DNA of 64,000 nucleotides, from the NCBI GenBank assembly GCA_037367405.1, contig JAZKJV010009615.1:558001-622000 (forward strand), in the 5' to 3' direction. Each line of letters begins with the position of its first letter. Within the stretch, counting starts at the first letter, position 1. The notes under the pieces are model-generated. The model was not told the DNA's origin. It saw only the letters and a program-made list of their open reading frames with translations, and did not search any database. This DNA comes from Ottelia alismoides (lineage: Eukaryota > Streptophyta > Magnoliopsida > Alismatales > Hydrocharitaceae). This document shows, one piece after another, positions 11,094-21,957 of the stretch. Made by a program: the position numbers and the translations under genes.

Positions 11094-13478
11094 ATGATTC
11101 CTATGGAGATACGGGAATTTGATGCTACCATAGGAATGGATTGCTTAAGTACATATCTTGCTCTTCTAGTATATTCTAAAACAGAGGAAGAACATAGAGA
11201 ACACTTGAGAATTGTACTTCAAACTCTGAAGGAACACCGATTATATGCAAAGTTTGATAAATGTGAGTTTTGGTTGAAGAAGGTTGCATTTCTAGGCCAT
11301 GTCATATCTGGAGAAGGAATAACAGTAGATCCATCAAAAATGGAAGCAGTTCTTAGATGGGAACGACCGAAAAATGCATCAGAAATTAGAAGTTTCCTTG
11401 GATTAGCCGGCTATTATCGTAGATTTGTAGAAAACTTCTCTAGAATTGCCGCACCATTGACAAGATTAACTAGAAAGAATGTGAAGTATAGTTGGGACGA
11501 AGAATGTGAGAAGAGTTTTAAGGAACTCAAGAGTCGTCTCACCACAGCACCTATACTTAGCTTTCCTTCAGGGAAAGGTAATTTTGTAATCTATAGCGAT
11601 GCCTCAAGACAAGGGTTGGGATGCGTCTTGATGCAAAATGATAAAGTGATTGCTTATGCCTCTAGACAGCTAAAACAACATGAGTTAAATTACCCAACTC
11701 ATGATCTTGAGTTAGCTGCTCTAGTATTTGACTTAAAGATCTGGAGACACTACCTATATGGAGAAACTTGTCGAATCTTTACGGATCATAAGAGTTTGAA
11801 ATATATTTTCTCTCAGAAAGAGTTGAATCTAAGGCAAAGAAGATGGTTAGAACTAATCAAAGATTATGATTGTTCCATAGAATATCACCCGGGTAAAGCC
11901 AATGTCGTAGCTGATGCTCTCAGTAGAAAGTCCAATGGTCGGCTATCTCACTTAAAAGCAGAGTATTTACAGTTAAAAGAATTACGAGCAAAGTTAACCA
12001 TAAATAATTCTGGAGCCCTATTAGCATCCTTACAAGTGAGACCCGTATTATATGATAAAATCAAGGAGGCACAAGTCCATTATTCTGAAATCATTAGAAT
12101 GATTGAGAAGATTAAAGGAGGAGATGAAGCCGGGTATACAATAGATAGTCAAGGGGTCTTATTCTTTAAAGGAAAACTATGTGTTCCGAGGAAATCTGAT
12201 ATAAAGACTGAGATTCTGGAAGAGGCACATAACTCCATGTATACTATGCATCCAGGAAGTACTAAGATGTATAGAACACTTAAGAGCTACTATTGGTGGT
12301 CTGGCATGAAGAGAGAGATTGCAGAGTATGTTTCTAGATGTCCTATATGCCAACAAACAAAACCGGAGCGTTTGAGACCTGCGGGGACATTACAGCCACT
12401 TCCAATACCAGAATGGAAATGGGAACACATCACTATGGATTTTGTTACAGGATTTCCAAGGACCCGTCGAGGTCACGATGCAATATGGGTCATAGTAGAC
12501 AGATTAACTAAGTCTGCACATTTCTTAGCCATTAACAAGACATACAGTCTAGACCGCTTGGGAAAGATCTTTGTTAATGAGATAGTTAGCCGTCATGGGG
12601 CTCCTGTGTCAATTGTATCTGATAGAGATCCACGATTTACTTCTAAGCTATGGCCAAGCTTACATAAAGCCATGGGAACCAAATTAACATTCAGTACAGC
12701 CTTTCATCCTCAAACAGATGGCCAATCAGAACGGACTATCCAGACTCTAGAAGACATGCTTAGAGCTTGTGCACTAAGCTTTAAAGAAAGCTGGGATGAA
12801 CATCTCTCACTTATAGAGTTTGCATATAATAACAGCTATCATGCTAGTATTGGGATGGCACCTTATGAAGCCTTGTATGGTAGATCATGCAGAACACCTA
12901 TCTGTTGGAGTGAGGTTGGAGAAAGAAAATTAGTTCAACCTGAATTAATACAAAGCACAATAGAAAAAGTTGAGGAAATCAAGAGATGCTTAAAGGCAGC
13001 ACAAAGCAGACAGAAAATTTACACAGATAAGCGAAGGAGCGACTTAGAGTTTCAAGTGGGAGACCATGTATTTCTGAAAGTATCTCCATGGAAAGGCCTA
13101 ATTAGATTTGGGAAGAAAGGGAAACTAAGCCCTAGATACATTGGCCCTTACGAGATTACTGAGAGAATTGGAAGTGTAGCTTATCGACTTCGACTTCCAG
13201 CTGAACTAGCAAGGATACATGATGTCTTTCATGTCTCTACACTTCGGAAGTTTATTCCAGACCCAACCCATATGATACAACCTCAAGATATTCAATTGAA
13301 GGAAGATATGTCATACGAGGAGGTTCCTGTGGAAATTCTAGATTATAAAGTACAAGAGCTTCGTACAAAGAAGATTCCTTTAGTCAAAGTTCTATGGAGG
13401 AGTCACGCAATAGAAGAAGCCACATGGGAACGAGAGGAAGAAATGAGATCTCAATATCCCCACTTATTTTCAAGCTAG
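11094..13478 (+). CDS. Deleted gypsy polyprotein (unit 2), identical to unit 1
   Basis: This translates to the same 794 residues as the ORF at 5997-8381: same protease/RT fusion, same missing RT active site, same RNase H, integrase and chromodomain-like regions. Identity over the whole frame, and a spacing of exactly 5,097 bp, mean the deletion happened before the unit was duplicated. The two ORFs could each supply RNase H and integrase, but neither can supply capsid or polymerase, so any mobility depends on a relative elsewhere in the genome. Confidence 0.93.
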   Translation: MIPMEIREFDATIGMDCLSTYLALLVYSKTEEEHREHLRIVLQTLKEHRLYAKFDKCEFWLKKVAFLGHVISGEGITVDPSKMEAVLRWERPKNASEIRSFLGLAGYYRRFVENFSRIAAPLTRLTRKNVKYSWDEECEKSFKELKSRLTTAPILSFPSGKGNFVIYSDASRQGLGCVLMQNDKVIAYASRQLKQHELNYPTHDLELAALVFDLKIWRHYLYGETCRIFTDHKSLKYIFSQKELNLRQRRWLELIKDYDCSIEYHPGKANVVADALSRKSNGRLSHLKAEYLQLKELRAKLTINNSGALLASLQVRPVLYDKIKEAQVHYSEIIRMIEKIKGGDEAGYTIDSQGVLFFKGKLCVPRKSDIKTEILEEAHNSMYTMHPGSTKMYRTLKSYYWWSGMKREIAEYVSRCPICQQTKPERLRPAGTLQPLPIPEWKWEHITMDFVTGFPRTRRGHDAIWVIVDRLTKSAHFLAINKTYSLDRLGKIFVNEIVSRHGAPVSIVSDRDPRFTSKLWPSLHKAMGTKLTFSTAFHPQTDGQSERTIQTLEDMLRACALSFKESWDEHLSLIEFAYNNSYHASIGMAPYEALYGRSCRTPICWSEVGERKLVQPELIQSTIEKVEEIKRCLKAAQSRQKIYTDKRRSDLEFQVGDHVFLKVSPWKGLIRFGKKGKLSPRYIGPYEITERIGSVAYRLRLPAELARIHDVFHVSTLRKFIPDPTHMIQPQDIQLKEDMSYEEVPVEILDYKVQELRTKKIPLVKVLWRSHAIEEATWEREEEMRSQYPHLFSS

Positions 13479-13517
13479 CAAAGGTACTTAAATTTCGAGG
13501 ACGAAATTTATTACAAG

Positions 13518-13528
13518 TAGGGGAGAAT
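13518..13528 (+). other. Polypurine tract (unit 2)
   Basis: TAGGGGAGAAT immediately before LTR 3, matching the unit 1 tract. Confidence 0.85.
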
Positions 13529-15805
13529 TGTAATACGCGTTTTTGTACACTATACTTTTGAATAATATCAAGTGTTATTTCAAGGAAATATTGAATTAAT
13601 AGTATTTGACACAGTCAATAGATTCGCTTTGATGCAACAATTTCATTGAAACTTGTTTTGTAAAAATCAGAGACCATCTTGAATAATTATGACTTTTAAG
13701 AGTTCTTTGGATTGTCTAGCACATCATTAAGACTAATTAAGTATGATTAGTGTTAATTACCCATCATTAGTGATAATTAAGCGTCATTAGCATAGATTTA
13801 TACTCATTAGACATAATCACATCATTAAGACTAATTAAGCATGATTAGTGCTAATTACCCATCATTAGTGATAATTAAGCGTCATTAGCATAGATTTATA
13901 CTCATTAGTTATAATCACATCATTAAGACTAATTAAGCATGATTAGTGCTAATTACCCACCATTAGTGTTAATTAAGCGTCATTAGCAAAAGTAGGACAC
14001 ATGGAGTGTAAATCATGGGACACGTGTCGTTCTATGGTCAGGACATGTGTCAAAACCTCAGTAGTGCCATGTGTCATTATCTTGAGACTAACACATGTCA
14101 CGGTGTACTCTTTTGCTTGGGCAACAAGTAAACTCGTGGATAAGCCATGCCTATTGCTTGGGCAACAAGTAATCTCATGGATAAGACTAGCCACATACTT
14201 GGGCAACAAGTTTCCTTGTGATATTGCCATGTGCCATGCCATGTGTCTTCATACACATGAGCCTCCCTTACATGTTGACACATGTCACACATGTAAAGGG
14301 GATGGGGGGCTATAAATACCCATGACCCCCCATACACCTCCTCACATCATCCCACGCCCATTTCTCCACCATAAAGCCGCAAGGCCGCCGAGGTTGCGAG
14401 AGGAGCTCGAGAGGAGCCGCGGCGAAGCCCTGCCGGATATCGAGCGTGTTTTTGAAGCCGTAACGAAGTTCTGTACGCACCAAGCCGTAGTATTCAATCT
14501 AAGACGGCCTTAGGGGGGGATTTCACAAAAGAAACGTTTCCGACCCAAGTTAGACAACAATCAGGTGAGGGATTCTCAAGCGCTATTTTAAAGCACTACT
14601 TTTTAGCTTTTATGCATAGTTTTGAATAGCAAGTATGAAATCGTGTTTTTCTAAAGCTTTTACGCATGAATTTCAAGTACCATACAGTTGATATGAAAGC
14701 AGGGCTTTAGAACGTATTTCAGGCGTCGTTTCAAGTGTTTTATCATGATAGCACGTTTTTTATGCATTTTGTTCTTGATGGAACACGAGACGTGATGTTT
14801 CACTATTTAGATATGAGTTTTATGCAAAGAATTATGTTTTGCACGGTTACTATGCATTATGGCTCAGTTTTCAAGTTCCTAAACAAGTTCTAGCTATCAG
14901 AATATGTATGTTATGCCAAGAGTGTGTTATGTTCATGATTTAGCTGTTATGAGATTGAATTAGCAAAAGTACAGTTTATTAGTGACAAGAAAAGGATCAG
15001 AATCAGAAGATAAGCACCACAGTAGCTCTTTTATACAATTCGTGAACTAGCCATTAGATATGGTGATGTCATTAGATATGACCCTGAAACCGCCATTAGA
15101 TATGGCAAACCATTAGATATGGTATCAAGAGGACTTTGGGTCCGCATTCTGTATACATATAGGCTTTGGGCCGTATGCAGGGTGTTTTTGGTCTTTGGGA
15201 CCGTCTGCGCGTATGACTTAGCTTTGTTTCAGCGTTCATGAGTCAATAAATTAGCCACAGTGGTGATTAGTACAAACAGCTTGATAGTGATGATTATGTT
15301 TCAGTTTATCTGCTTTTGAAGTGATTTCAGCATTCAATAGCAAAACTAGCATGTTTTATATGTAATTTCTGTTATAAAGTCTCTTTCAAGCTATTTCACA
15401 GTATTAAGCATAAACTTTTGTCATGATGCTCATATTTCAGATTTTAGTTATATGTAAAAAGCTTGAGATCCTTTCACTGGGTCTAAGCTCATAAATGGGT
15501 TTAGACTCATCCCGTTATATTATATTTTATACAGATCAGCAGAATCACGATTAGCAGGAGAAAGGACCACGGATACACTTGAAGGAGGTGTCTTTTTGCT
15601 TTAAGGTTGTTTTTGTAGTGTCTGTGTTATTTTGTAAGAAGTTGTAATAGATAGAATTTGTGTAATACACTTGCTGATGTTGTGAACTTGAAATACAAAG
15701 ATGTTATGTTTTTGAGATTGCCACATGTTTACTTGAGGGAAAAAAAATATGAGGAAGAAAGATCTCTGTCGCGGCACGTTCTGGTTAGCGGGACGGGTCG
15801 TGACA
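13529..15805 (+). repeat. Gypsy LTR 3 (3' terminal)
   Basis: Begins TGTAATACGCG after the second polypurine tract and ends TGACA at 15801-15805, immediately followed by the CCTTT target duplication. Its only private difference seen is C at 14599, where the other two have G. Confidence 0.95.
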
Positions 15806-15810
15806 CCTTT
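15806..15810. repeat. Target-site duplication (CCTTT), right of the gypsy array
   Basis: CCTTT directly follows the terminal CA of LTR 3 and matches 3330-3334. No CCTTT duplication brackets the inner LTR. Confidence 0.9.
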
Positions 15811-15834
15811 GGTCATTAACAAATATCTATAAAG
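15806..15834 (-). mobile_element. LINE-A relic, short middle piece, antisense
   Basis: This 29-bp stretch lies between the gypsy array and the TIR element. Read on the minus strand after 25356 and before 3334, it fits the degraded segment between the FADD region and the NRKLEYWR block of the LINE RT. The fit is weak on its own; support comes from both flanks belonging to the same relic in the right order. Confidence 0.5.
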
Positions 15835-16080
15835 CAATGTTGTCAATGATGCTCAAGGTGCTTTACCTAAAAGGCTAAAACACCAAGACGAGGTGAGGTG
15901 AGTCCTTAGCACCTATTCTAACCTGAGACATTCTGCCTAAGGTTTCAACCAAGCAAATACATGACCCGGTGCACCAAGCATTCAAGGTGAGTACCTAATA
16001 AAAAAATGATGCTCCTTGCCCACTTTTTTGTATTTTTATCACATTTAGGACTTTTTTAGGTACATAATTCCAAGTATTGG

Positions 16081-16300
16081 TAACAATTATATGTTTACTT
16101 ATATGTACGCATGCATAAATCATACATATTTACACTACACATACACATTTAAATGCATAAACATAGACATATTAAAAGTACTACATAGTACATACACACG
16201 TACATATTACACATACCGAAAAATCCATATACAGACAAGTTTGAAAATAACGCAACTACATGTAAGTGTAGTCATATAAAAAATTAAATAGATAAGGATG
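16081..16300. repeat. ACATAC/ACATAT-rich simple sequence
   Basis: An imperfect run of TACACATACACAT-type sequence inside the TIR element, matching in style the run at 24955-25225 on the other side of the LINE insertions. It probably was one block before LINE-B inserted; short chance ORFs here are not genes. Confidence 0.7.
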
Positions 16301-16329
16301 CAAAAGAAATATTTACATGCTCAATAACC

Positions 16330-17718
16330 TGTAGAACCCTTTCGGTCTAAAAATCACACCATTTCTGACCAACCACGGGGCACATCCAGGCAATATTTCT
16401 CTATCATATTAACACTAATCCAAGCAAAGAGAAGTCAAATCTGATGCACAACCAACAACCACCCATTGAATCAGGCTTTACCCCTAAGCATCCTTTGAAC
16501 TCTCGCACAAAAAGAATAAGTGGTCCACATCTTTCGTCTCAGTTGATCATCACACATGATCAGCATTAACGCCCTAAAAAGATCATCACTTGTTGAGCAC
16601 CAGTCATCACTCTCTTATGTCTCAAATGCCAAAGGAAAAATTCGATCTAGATCGGTATCCCCAAATCCTCTTGTAGTCGAAAACGTGGTTCTTCACCATG
16701 AATCGACTATCAGACTAATCGATAGAAGGGCAGTTGTAACCATGCAGAGAATCCATCATAGTCATGAATCGATTTGTTCCAACCCACTGAGAATGGTATT
16801 TGTTCCCGTGCACGCTTTGCTTGAAACTGGGGATCACTCGCTTCCTCCAAACCATATTTGAAAAGACCAGATCAAAAACACAAGATAGAAGTCCCACCAA
16901 CCCAAGCTCTCGCAACCCCCGTGCCTAATGATTCTAAGTCGATGCAAAAGACCACGGGAACCTGCATCTTCGATCACATTGAGTTATGTCCTCTGGCAAG
17001 CCGTCCTGCTAAAGTTGAAACCATAAGGTCCATAACCGTCCCCAAAACATGCCGCAAGGAAGGAAATGATGTCCGGCATGATAGCGCGGTTATCCCTTAA
17101 AAAGTCAATGGAGACTTGACTCTGCCTAGCCGAACTAACAAGCTCGAGGACCTCCCATGTCTTCGGAACCAAAGAACAAAGTAAATATGAGCCATGACCA
17201 TATATGCAGCAAATACATTTAGAAAGTAACGTTTTATCCATCTCATGTTTTATCCATCTCATGTAAGCTAAAAACATTAGGACCACCATCAAGTTTTTGC
17301 AGTGTTACCATCCTCTAATCCATTGATGGGATGCGTGTAGTGTCTCCCAAAGCAGACCACAAAAGGCATCTCATAAGAAATTCATGACTGCATTTAATCC
17401 CCACCAAAAGCAACCTAGTGGAAAGGAAAACTATATGAATAGCTAAGAGGATGATCTTAAGCAACACCAATCGCCCCCTCTGGAAACTGGAAAGTTGTGA
17501 GGCTTTCCAACTAGCCAACTTCTTCACAATCTTCTCCACTAGATTTTTATTTGAAATAAGAGGGGGAAGCACGCACAGGTGCCCGCCCTAGGATTTGAAC
17601 CCTGATCTTTTGGGTGGTAGGCACGTTGCATCAACTTTTAATCTATTTGGTGCGGACACCATAGTGTGTTCCCCCCTTTTGGCTCAAAAAAATCTTCTCC
17701 ACTACTGGTAACCAATCA
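16330..17718 (-). mobile_element. LINE-B relic: RT C-terminal part, antisense
   Basis: On the minus strand, DWLPVVEKIVKKLASWKASQL (split by the insert at 17542-17690) is followed by GRLVLLKIILLAIHIVFLS and LLLVGIK. This matches the RT thumb of LINE-C (REWLPVVERV, GRLVLLKAVLSS) in the same order. Further down, DHLFFLCESSKDA near 16500 resembles the zinc-binding tail of LINE-C (EHLFFKCP). Frames are broken by stops and shifts throughout. A further 47 bp lies at 24909-24955, beyond the LINE-C insertion. No poly(A) is recognisable at the 3' end near 16330, so that limit is approximate. Confidence 0.8.
17542..17690 (+). mobile_element. 149-bp SINE-like retroposon with 14-bp TSD and LINE-like tail
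   Basis: AATCTTCTCCACTA at 17528-17541 is repeated at 17691-17704, bracketing a 149-bp insert that ends in a short A-run. The 3' part (GGACACCATAGTGTGTTCCCC, then TTTTGGCTC and A's) parallels the 3' end of LINE-C (GAACACCGCTGAGTGTCTCCC, then TTTTGACTTC and A's) and can fold into the same kind of small hairpin. The body contains GGTTCAAATCC on the minus strand (about 17590-17600), like a tRNA B box but in the wrong orientation for a normal SINE promoter. It may be a SINE sharing the LINE tail or a truncated, rearranged LINE. It interrupts LINE-B cleanly. Confidence 0.7.
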
Positions 17719-17733
17719 GAATACTATGCTCTA
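17719..17733. repeat. LINE-C target-site duplication, left copy
   Basis: GAATACTATGCTCTA, 14 of 15 bases identical to 24894-24908. Its length is typical of LINE target-primed insertion. Confidence 0.9.
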
Positions 17734-17829
17734 GGTGGAAGGATAACAGGCCCTTGTCCTTCAGGCCCTCTACCCCAGGGGCTGCTCTCAATGGACCTCC
17801 ACCTTTTTAAAAATTTGGGGCAACGGAAG

Positions 17830-19800
17830 ATGGAACGCTGGTGGAGAGCGAAGGCAGAAGTGGGAGAAGCGTCCGAGGTTCCCGGAAAAAAGATGGAGAG
17901 CTCGGCAAGTGTGGCGGGATCCGGTCATGCGGCTTGGGCGATGTGAGGGGAAAGGGGGCATTGCACGAGGTTGGTGTCGGGTATCCTGCTAGGGAAGCGC
18001 TTGGTGGTCATGTTGAAGGCGGCAAGGATCGTGAAGAGGGGGCTGGGGAGTGGGTGCAGGTCTCTCACAGAAAGCTTGGGAAGCGGTGCTTCAGGTGCGG
18101 CGAGCGTGGTCACGTTGCATCGGCTTGCGGGCTCCCTACGAGATGCTATGGTTGTGGAAAGGTTGGTCACCGAAAGGATTCTTGTTGGTTCAGTCCTGGT
18201 CGTGGCATCTCTTCTTCTCGTAGGGAGGATCATTCGGTCAGTCGTAGGGTGGTGACGGGATCCACGTCGGCTTGGTTGGCACCTTTCGATGGGAGGGGGT
18301 GCGCTCTTTTGCTCAGGTGGTGGAAGGTTCTCGAGTGACTGTTGGTTCGACTGGCGTTGAAAGAGCCGAGTTGGGCCCCGTTGTTGAATCGGTGAAGTTG
18401 GATGTAGTAGGGGGGCCGGCTTATTTCATGGTTGTTTGCATGGGAGGGCCGGTTCGCTTGAGGGTGGTTTTGCATGGGAGGGTTGTGAAGGGGGGAGAAG
18501 ACAGCGGGGCGGTTGTGGGGGTTGCTCTTCGAAAAGGCGTCGCCTGGGACGATGTGAGAACTCATCTGCATGGTTTCCTGGGTCCTCTCTTCGCTGGTGA
18601 CTTCGTGGCTTTGGATGCTTCACGATGCTGTGTTCATGGCCTTTCCCCGGATCAACGGGAAAGGCTTATTTCGAGTGGTGCAACTGAAGACATTTTTTGG
18701 AGGGCTTTGCGCTTTGCGGATGGACTTTGGTCGAACGTCGAGGTGTGTGTTGCGGAGGTGCGAGGAGTTCCATTCCTCTCTCGAAATGTTCACTGCCTTA
18801 GCAGGGCTCTTCGGCGTTGGGGGGAGATTCTTGCGGTCGTGGAGGATGGTCTCAAGCCAAGCCCGGACTGGAGGAGCACGCGTGTCTTGATGGAGTGCAG
18901 CAAGAGGCTTCTTGACGACGCGATTGGCAAGGTCTTCTTTGAGTCCCTGAAGGTTGGTCGTTTCTGTTTTCGTGTGGAGCTGTCGTTCATCGAGCCACCT
19001 GCTCCGCCAACGGTGGCGCTTTCTCCGGAGGCCTTGGCCGCAAGCCCGGAGGTCCCATGGGTTGGTGATGTCGCCTCGTCTTCTGGCCGCCAGGTGGCAC
19101 TGCACGGGGGCTCGTCCGAAGAGTCACCCCTAATGATGGATTTTCCGCGTCCCTTCGGGGTGCAATCTCGGGTGTCGTGCTTCTTCTCTGTGAGAGACGG
19201 TTTGCCTGATGAGGTGGCGTTCGAGGTTGATTCGATTTTCGGCTTTCGATCGAGGCAGTTGGATCGTGCTTTCCAAATTTGCTATGCGGGTCCGTGGTCG
19301 GGTCAGGCTGCGGTGGACTTGGGCGGGCTTTTGGATTTCGGATCCTGGAAAAGGGAGGGAGCTACCCGTTATTCGTTTGTCTTCTCTGTGTCGGATCCGG
19401 GTACGGCCCGCTGCGCCCCTGCGAAGGAGAGGATACCAGATCGGATGTGATTCCACCCTCCGATTGCGATATACCCATTTTGGGGTCGCAAGTCTTCTCG
19501 GGGGGAGATTCGGACCCGGTTGTTGTAGCGCGTAGCAGGCCCTTTTTGAACCCTCTTCCCCTGGACGAAGGCGGCTCGTCTATGTTGATCGCCTCTCCAA
19601 GCTCTTCGGGGGCTATCCTAGGCATGGACATTCCTAGTGATTTGGGGAGCCTTTCTGACAGGAGGTCGGGGAAAAGATATCGAAGGCGGAGCAGATCTCG
19701 GGCAGGGACCTCGCTAAAGCATACATGCGCGACTTTGAGAGAATCCGTGGCGGAGGCGGCTGGTCTCATTCTCATTGGGGTTCGTCCGCAGTTGTCTTAA
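17830..19800 (+). pseudogene. LINE-C ORF1: RNA-binding protein with two CCHC zinc knuckles, frameshifted
   Basis: Coding sense runs through three frames. The first open stretch (frame 3, to 18338) holds two zinc knuckles, CFRCGERGHVASAC (18087-18128) and CYGCGKVGHRKDSC (18144-18185). The second (frame 2, about 18272-19450) is a long hydrophobic and basic segment without a known motif. The third (frame 1, about 19279-19800) is Ser/Arg-rich (SGKRYRRRSRSRAG) and ends in TAA at 19798-19800. In plant L1-like LINEs this protein coats the element RNA. The start is unclear: ATG at 17830 opens a short frame that stops at about 17946, so there may be another shift near the 5' end. The stop overlaps the ORF2 start as TAATG. 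Confidence 0.8.
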
Positions 19801-21232
19801 TGAAGATCCTCTCCTGGAACGTTAGGGGATTAGGGGAGGCTGATAAGAGAAGGGCGTTGGGCTCTAGATGCTTTGAGTGGGGTTGTGATATTGTTCTAAT
19901 TCAAGAATCGAAGTTGAGGGAGATTGATGATGTCCTCTGGCGTTCTTTTGGTGCGGGTGCTTTGGATGAGTTTAGGGCGTTGGATGCGGATGGGGTGGCG
20001 GGGAGTATGATAATTGCGTGGAGATCGGCGGCTTTTTCTTTCAGTTCAATGCTGGTGGGGAGGCATATGATATCTGTTGTGCTGGTTCGGGGAGCAACGG
20101 CCTTGCCGGTCGCTTTCTCGTGCACTTACGGCCCCTGCTGTCACATTAAGAGGAGGGAGCTATGGGATGATTTGCGTGATGCTGGCATTGCTTTTGAGGG
20201 GATCCTTTGGCTCATTGGGGGAGATTTCAACGATACGCTCCATTCGTTGGATCGTCCCCGCCCCCGGTCCAGGGGTGGCGGGGACCCGGGTTCCCTCAAT
20301 TTTGCTAAGGTGGTGGACTCGCTGGCTTTAGAGAATCTGGTGGCGAGTGATACTATTTACACTTGGAGAAACAGTAGATCCCGTTCTCGGATTGATCGCT
20401 TCTTGGCTTCTGGGAAGATGATGGAGATGTTCTCTTGTTGCTCGGTTTCCTCTCGGCCCCGTTCTTTTTCGGACCATTCGCCTATTCTCTGGGACTCCGG
20501 CGAGGTCCCTTCGGTGAGGGACCTCTTTAGATACGAGAAGTGCTGGGTTCAGGAGGCGAGCTTCAAGGATATTGTGACATTGCACTGGGCCCAATCGCGC
20601 TTTGTGGGGTCTGCGGCTTCCAGGTTGAATCAGAAGCTCATGTCGCTGCGGAAGAAGCTTGCTCTGTTCAAGAGGGATTCAAGGTTGGCCGTTGGCGAGA
20701 GTCGCGGCCAGGGTTGAGGAAGAGGATGTTATTGCGAAGTTTGATGTTGTTGAGAATGAAAGGGAGCTGATGCCTGACGAGCTTCGTGAACGTTCTCTTG
20801 CGCAGAAGCGTGTTGCGGCGGAGGACAAGAAGCGGGCTTCTGAATGGCGGCAGAGGTCGAGGTTGAAATGGATCAAAGAAGTGATGCAAACACGGCTTTC
20901 TTTCACCGTGTGGCTAGCGGAAGGAAGCATAACAATGCGATGTGTTCTATTTCCATAAATGGGACGAGGTTTGTAGGGGACAAAGAGATGGGACGTGCAA
21001 TTGTTGACAAGGTTCGAAATCTCGATTTCGATTTCGTTTCGGTCACCTCCAATACCGAAATTTCGCCGATATTTCGGGAAATTTCGACGATTTCGGTGGA
21101 AATTTCGGAAATGGCTAAAAAAGTCATTTTTCGACCATTTTTTTGCAAATTAAGATCTTTCAAGTTATTTACAGCAGTAAATAGCTCACATATACATAAT
21201 TTTATCATACATATTGCTCATATATGCCCCTT

Positions 21233-21957
21233 ATATCGCACATATCGGTCATATCGGTCATATCGATCATTTCGCTGTTAAGGCTGATTATTGATGATAC
21301 ATATTGGAAATGGATTCATTAAATCCAAGTTCTTAAAACAACAATAGCTAACAAATGCGTACTTACATCACACATATCTCTCATTTATATGCCTTATATC
21401 GCACAAGGCCTTAAATGTCGGTTTCGGTCACTATTTCGGTACCGATCAAAACAGAATTTCGATGGAATTTCGGTGGAATTTCGACCGAAATTTCGATCAT
21501 TTCGGTCATTTCTTGTACTAGGACCCCCATATTTCGGTCATTTCGGTCATTTCGGTCGAATTTCGATTTCGACTGGATATCGATATTCGACAGAAATTCG
21601 ACTGAATTTCGCTGAAATTTGAGGCCATGATATCGCACATATCGGTCATATCGGTCATTTCGTTGTTAAGGCTGATTATTGATTGGTACATATTGGAAAT
21701 GGATATAATTAAATCCAAGTTCTTAAAACAATAATAGCTAATAAATGCACACCTATATCACACATATATGTCATCCATATGCCTTATATCACACATATCG
21801 GTCATATCGGTCATTTCGTTGTTAAGGCTGTTATTGATTGATACATATTGGAAATGGATATCATTAAATTCAAGTTCTGAAAACGGTAATAGCTAACAAA
21901 TGCACACGTATATCACACATATCTCTCATCCATATGCCTTATATCGCACATATCGGG
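21233..21957. repeat. About three 155-bp tandem units inside the outer TIR element
   Basis: Units open with ATATCRCACATATCGG and share TTAAGGCTG, TACATATTGGAAATGGAT and AAGTTCT. They run 21233-21395, 21630-21785 and 21786-21940, with a partial fourth to 21957. The spacing of TGTTAAGGCTG is 156 bp between units 2 and 3, and 154 between units 1 and 2 once the inner element and its duplication are removed. Copies differ at several positions, so the array predates the inner insertion. Confidence 0.85.
21405..21629. mobile_element. TTTCGG-rich TIR element with 9-bp TSD (inner, 225 bp)
   Basis: Perfect 9-bp flanks ATATCGCAC at 21396-21404 and 21630-21638 (the match extends to ten bases). The element starts AAGGCCTTAAATGTCGG and ends GAGGCCATG; the reverse complement of the end is CATGGCCTCAAATTTC. 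Start, end and duplication length match the outer element's AAGG...CCATG pattern, so the two belong to one family. The interior is nearly all ATTTCGGTC/GAATTTCG words. It landed in the 155-bp tandem units of the outer copy. Confidence 0.85.

Larger units (their letters stand above)
3335..15805 (+). mobile_element. Ty3/gypsy chromovirus array: LTR-internal-LTR-internal-LTR, non-autonomous
   Basis: Three LTRs (3335-5611, 8432-10708, 13529-15805; 2,277 bp each, TG...CA ends) alternate with two internal regions (5612-8431, 10709-13528; 2,820 bp each). The repeat period is exactly 5,097 bp. Each internal region has an initiator-Met-tRNA primer site, a 794-codon pol-derived ORF and a polypurine tract touching the next LTR. 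One CCTTT target duplication brackets the whole 12.47-kb array, so it behaves as one insertion. Integrase, GPY/F-type segment and chromodomain suggest a chromovirus, probably Tekay/Del-like. Gag, nearly all of protease and the RT active site are absent from both internal copies. By eye only about four single-base differences separate the units, so insertion and duplication are recent. It inserted into the antisense LINE-A relic. Confidence 0.95.

Noticed and set aside
17585..17650. Possible tRNA gene (GGTTCAAATCC on the minus strand)
   Set aside because: A B-box-like word only; no acceptor-stem pairing or convincing A box, and it lies in a TSD-flanked retroposon.
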